64,000 nt of DNA from Novipirellula herctigrandis (GTDB lineage: Bacteria > Planctomycetota > Planctomycetia > Pirellulales > Pirellulaceae), in NCBI GenBank assembly GCA_007859835.1, contig SJPJ01000001.1, forward strand, positions 124,238-188,237, written 5' to 3'. Positions 61,354-64,000 of this stretch are shown piece by piece. The stretch's first letter is position 1, and each line of letters begins with the position of its first letter. A program made the position numbers and the translations under genes. The notes below the pieces were generated by a model. The model searched no databases. It saw nothing but the letters and a program-made list of their open reading frames with translations, and had not been told where the DNA came from.

Positions 61354-62211
61354 TTAGTGTTGCAGTCGTTTTCCAAGAAACTGAATCATCTTCGCACCAG
61401 CACGCTGATAATACATCCCCAAGTTGTGAGGCGTGTCTGGCAGGACGACGACTTCGTGTGGGATTTCCAATTCTTTGAACTTTTCGGCGAGTGGCTTGAA
61501 TGCCTGCGGACGATCTTGATCACCATTGACGAGCAGTGCCGCGTACCCATTGCCTCGAAGTGTTTCGGCGCCGCTCACTGCGGCGGCGAGAGTTGCATCG
61601 GCATCGCGCCACATTCCTCCTCCCCAGCTTCCCGCGGCACAAAAGAGTTCGGGGTGCATGACGGACAATTGCACGGCTCCGGCGCCACCCATGGAAAATC
61701 CCGCCACCACCCGCGACTTAGCTTCTGCCTTCGTCGGATAGCTCTCGTCGATCAGCGGTATCAGCTCCGTCAATATCATTGTCTCGACGCTGCCGCGATA
61801 GCCGCTTCGTCCTCCGTTAGGAAAAACACAGATGACTGGAGGGATACTGTCATCACGGACACCTCGCGCGATATGGCTTGCGAAGCCTGCCGAGTCGCTG
61901 GCTTCTGTGCCTCCCATGCCGTGCAGAAAATAGATGACCGGGTACCGAGTATTGCCGCTTGCATCGTAATCCGCAGGAGTGAACACAACATAGCCAACGT
62001 CGTGCCCCATTGCTTTGCTGCTTAACACTTTGTGTGTCAGTCCTGGTCCATTTGGCAAGTCAGGGTTGACCCAGGAAACCGGCGGGCGCTGATCACGCGT
62101 CCGTTGCCCACAAACCTGTGTCGGACCCGCAAACAAAAACGCGACGAGCGCACACGCCACAAGCAATGGCATGCGACGAATTTGTTGGTGGATCATTAAG
62201 TCTATCTTCAT
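61354..62211 (-). CDS. Secreted alpha/beta-hydrolase esterase (PF00756-like)
   Basis: A 285-residue secreted esterase. The signal is MPLLVACALVAFLFAGPTQVCG after a short basic lead (the start could be the internal Met14). VGYVVFTPADYDASGNTRYPVIYFLHGMGG carries the oxyanion-hole HG. The nucleophile is Ser173 in VVAGFSMGGAGAVQLSVMHPELF. A likely acid is in NGDQDRP and the base is the His of PDTPHNLGMYY near the end. The family (feruloyl esterase, esterase D, acetylxylan esterase, mycolyltransferase-like) acts on ester-linked acyl groups, so removal of acetyl or feruloyl groups from polysaccharide is the most likely task. It lies between two sulfatase genes and is divergent from the right one. 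Confidence 0.88.
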   Translation of the reverse strand: MKIDLMIHQQIRRMPLLVACALVAFLFAGPTQVCGQRTRDQRPPVSWVNPDLPNGPGLTHKVLSSKAMGHDVGYVVFTPADYDASGNTRYPVIYFLHGMGGTEASDSAGFASHIARGVRDDSIPPVICVFPNGGRSGYRGSVETMILTELIPLIDESYPTKAEAKSRVVAGFSMGGAGAVQLSVMHPELFCAAGSWGGGMWRDADATLAAAVSGAETLRGNGYAALLVNGDQDRPQAFKPLAEKFKELEIPHEVVVLPDTPHNLGMYYQRAGAKMIQFLGKRLQH

Positions 62212-62511
62212 TGCGGTAGCCTTGATGTGTCTTTTTGTTCTTGGAGAATTACCGCGTTCATGTTACTGAGTCTCGCGACAAGTTTGTTGCTGTTCGAGTC
62301 GCTACCGATGCTTTTCGACCAAATATGCAACCCCGTTTTCTCGCCATATGCCGAATTGCCCTGATACCTGTGATGACATTCAACACCGGCGGATTGCTTG
62401 AATGGTTTGTTTTCGCGGTGTCTAATGCTCTGCTTAGTTTCTTGATCATTCGGGTGTTATTCAACCGCTCAATATCTTTTTTCCGTGAACTCGCTGCGAG
62501 AGGTGGATTCA

Positions 62512-64000
62512 ATGAAGTCCCAAATACTGTGCTTGGCATTCCTGTTGACTGCTGTTGTTTCAGCGAGAGCAAATAAACCCAACGTAGTTGTCGTTCTGAC
62601 TGATGACCAAGGGTATGGTGATCTGTCGTGCCACGGCAACCCGTACGTGAAGACGCCGAATCTGGATCGACTATTCCAGGAATCGATTCGCTTTACCGAC
62701 TTTCATGCTTCATCGATTTGCACACCGACACGATCGCAATTGTTGACAGGAATCGACGCGGTTCGAAACGGTGCTTACAACTTTGGCTATGGTAAAACGA
62801 GCATTTTTGAAACGATTCCGAATGATGACGGTAGGCAAAGAAAAGTTCATCTTATGCCGGAGTACTTCAAGGCCAACGGATATGTGACGGGGCACTTTGG
62901 CAAATGGCATTTGGGCGACCATTACCCCTCTCGATCGATCGACCGCGGATTCGACACGGCACTGACGTTTCCGTCCGCATCCATTTGGCAGTCATCTAAC
63001 TACTGGAACAACGATGGATTTGATGACTATTACTATCGCGATGGCAAAATTGAAAATTGCACTGGCTATTGCAATGATTTGTGGTTTGATGAAACGATTC
63101 GATTCATCCGTCAGGCTCATCAAAGCGAACAGCCCTTTTTTGTTTACCTAGCGACCAGTGCGATGCACACTCCGCTGTTTGCCCCTGAGGTGTACAACCA
63201 ACCCTATAAGGATCAACCAGAACTGACGGAACAGTTTTATGGCATGATCGCGAATTTCGACATGAACTTTGGGAGGCTCGATAGATTCCTCGAAGCAAAC
63301 GGCCTAAAAAAAAGCACCATTGTTACCTACATGTCCGACAATGGTGGCACGTTTGGTGTTCAACAATTTAATGCTGGAATGCAGGGCCGAAAGGGGAGCC
63401 CTTTGGATGGTGGTCATCGAGTTCCCTGCTTCTTGCGATGGCCCGACGGGATTCCGAATGCGGGAAGAGATATTCATGAACTCGTGATCGTTCAAGATAT
63501 TCTTCCCACATTGATCGATTTGTGTGATCTCGACGATCCGTGGTCCGACGAGATCGACGGTTTGAATGTTGCGCCAACGATTTTGCAGAGAAGTCAAGAC
63601 TTATCGCAACGCATGTCAGTTGTCCAGTTTTCAACAAAGCGGCGGGGACTAAATCCTTACGCGGTTCTTTGGGGAAAATGGAGACTGATGAGCGATGGAA
63701 AGCTATATCACCTCCAAGACGATCCGCAGCAAATACATGACATCGCCGATGAGCATGCCGAGATCCGCGATGCAATGTTGGCGTTCTACCAGGATTGGAA
63801 GGAGTCGGTTCAGCCTTCACTTGACAAGTATACGTCGATTGACATCGGCTACTCCGGCTTTGAACGTATCGATTTGACGTGCTTCGACTGGCTCGAACTG
63901 GAGGGAAAGGGAAACCCATCACAGCAATACGACATTCGCCAGGGGATGGACATGCACGGATTTTGGAATCTTCATGTTCATGAAAAGGGCGTCTATCGCT
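62512..64000 (+). CDS. Sulfatase, arylsulfatase A-like (C-terminus beyond the window)
   Basis: A secreted sulfatase from the ATG at 62512, with AGAGGTGG 7 bp upstream and signal MKSQILCLAFLLTAVVSARA. The frame is open to the window end (496 residues), so the protein is partial. VVVVLTDDQGYGDLSCHGNP gives the metal site. ASSICTPTRSQLLTG holds Cys70 as the CxPxR cysteine (T in place of the usual S after P). GHFGKWHLGDHYPSRSIDRGFD, YMSDNGGTFG and QQFNAGMQGRKGSPLDGGHRVPCFLRWPDG follow, the last typical of the arylsulfatase A group; then LYHLQDDPQQIHDIADEH. Sequence beyond about residue 430 (SLDKYTSIDIGYSGFERIDLTC) looks like an added C-terminal beta domain. Confidence 0.93.
   Translation, partial: MKSQILCLAFLLTAVVSARANKPNVVVVLTDDQGYGDLSCHGNPYVKTPNLDRLFQESIRFTDFHASSICTPTRSQLLTGIDAVRNGAYNFGYGKTSIFETIPNDDGRQRKVHLMPEYFKANGYVTGHFGKWHLGDHYPSRSIDRGFDTALTFPSASIWQSSNYWNNDGFDDYYYRDGKIENCTGYCNDLWFDETIRFIRQAHQSEQPFFVYLATSAMHTPLFAPEVYNQPYKDQPELTEQFYGMIANFDMNFGRLDRFLEANGLKKSTIVTYMSDNGGTFGVQQFNAGMQGRKGSPLDGGHRVPCFLRWPDGIPNAGRDIHELVIVQDILPTLIDLCDLDDPWSDEIDGLNVAPTILQRSQDLSQRMSVVQFSTKRRGLNPYAVLWGKWRLMSDGKLYHLQDDPQQIHDIADEHAEIRDAMLAFYQDWKESVQPSLDKYTSIDIGYSGFERIDLTCFDWLELEGKGNPSQQYDIRQGMDMHGFWNLHVHEKGVYR

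Noticed and set aside
62235-62576. Plus-strand 113-codon frame with a hydrophobic stretch
   Set aside because: It overlaps the start of the right-hand sulfatase, which has a strong ribosome binding site and signal peptide, and it has no recognisable domain.

Overview
The window looks like part of a marine planctomycete chromosome of the Rhodopirellula / Pirellulales type. The reasons are: six sulfatases of the formylglycine type in 64 kb; large secreted proteins carrying a LEARQMLAG-type N-terminal motif; CotH and lamin-tail (LTD) domains; a Pkn-like Ser/Thr kinase next to an ECF sigma factor; DUF1559, PEP-CTERM, FG-GAP and BNR-type secreted proteins; and low coding density with many 300-1400 bp gene-free stretches. 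The assignment rests on gene content and style; no search was run.

Layout. 1-7.6 kb: secreted CotH/LTD/EF-hand proteins; the left one runs off the window. 7.7-11.0 kb: a membrane Ser/Thr kinase convergent with an ECF sigma factor, with a 16-bp x 6 tandem repeat between them. 12.4-14.2 kb: a SulP transporter. 14.4-18.6 kb: a minus-strand operon of two sulfatases (4-bp overlap) and a GH53 galactanase. 18.9-21.6 kb: a repeat-rich surface protein and an NTF2-like protein. 22.4-24.7 kb: nrfHA for ammonifying nitrite reduction, with a well-placed FNR-type box and -10 element. 25.7-33.3 kb: secreted beta-propeller proteins and a tight pair made of a polytopic membrane protein and a heme-motif TolB-like propeller. 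33.4-38.9 kb: a gene remnant, a PEP-CTERM protein with a clear terminator, a sulfatase and a GH5-like protein. 39.7-42.3 kb: a zinc-ribbon membrane protein, a membrane protein whose two ends look like the two halves of an acyl carrier protein in swapped order, and a DUF1559 protein. 42.5-47.8 kb: a secreted TIM-barrel protein and uvrA. 48.6-51.6 kb: a HAD phosphatase fused to an EEP-type phosphatase/nuclease, a decayed transposase-like gene and a small membrane protein. 52.2-64 kb: GH16, a Tat-exported Gfo/Idh/MocA protein, a HEAT-repeat protein, an FG-GAP protein, two sulfatases (one cut by the window end) and an esterase.

How the genes work together. Most of the window serves attack on sulfated polysaccharides: sulfatases remove sulfate esters, GH53/GH16/GH5-like/GH42-like enzymes cut backbones, an esterase may remove acyl groups, and a SulP transporter may move sulfate or another anion. 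The rest is anaerobic nitrite use (nrfHA), regulation (kinase and sigma factor) and DNA repair (uvrA).

The most unusual items are the apparently circularly permuted acyl-carrier-like membrane protein at 40401-41105; the CXXCH-type NrfA under an FNR-like promoter; the membrane/heme-propeller gene pair at 29783-33265; and a recurrent pattern of two-copy 16/17/21-bp tandem repeats in gene-free DNA at eight or more separate places, each with its own sequence. No rRNA, tRNA, CRISPR array or intact insertion sequence was seen.
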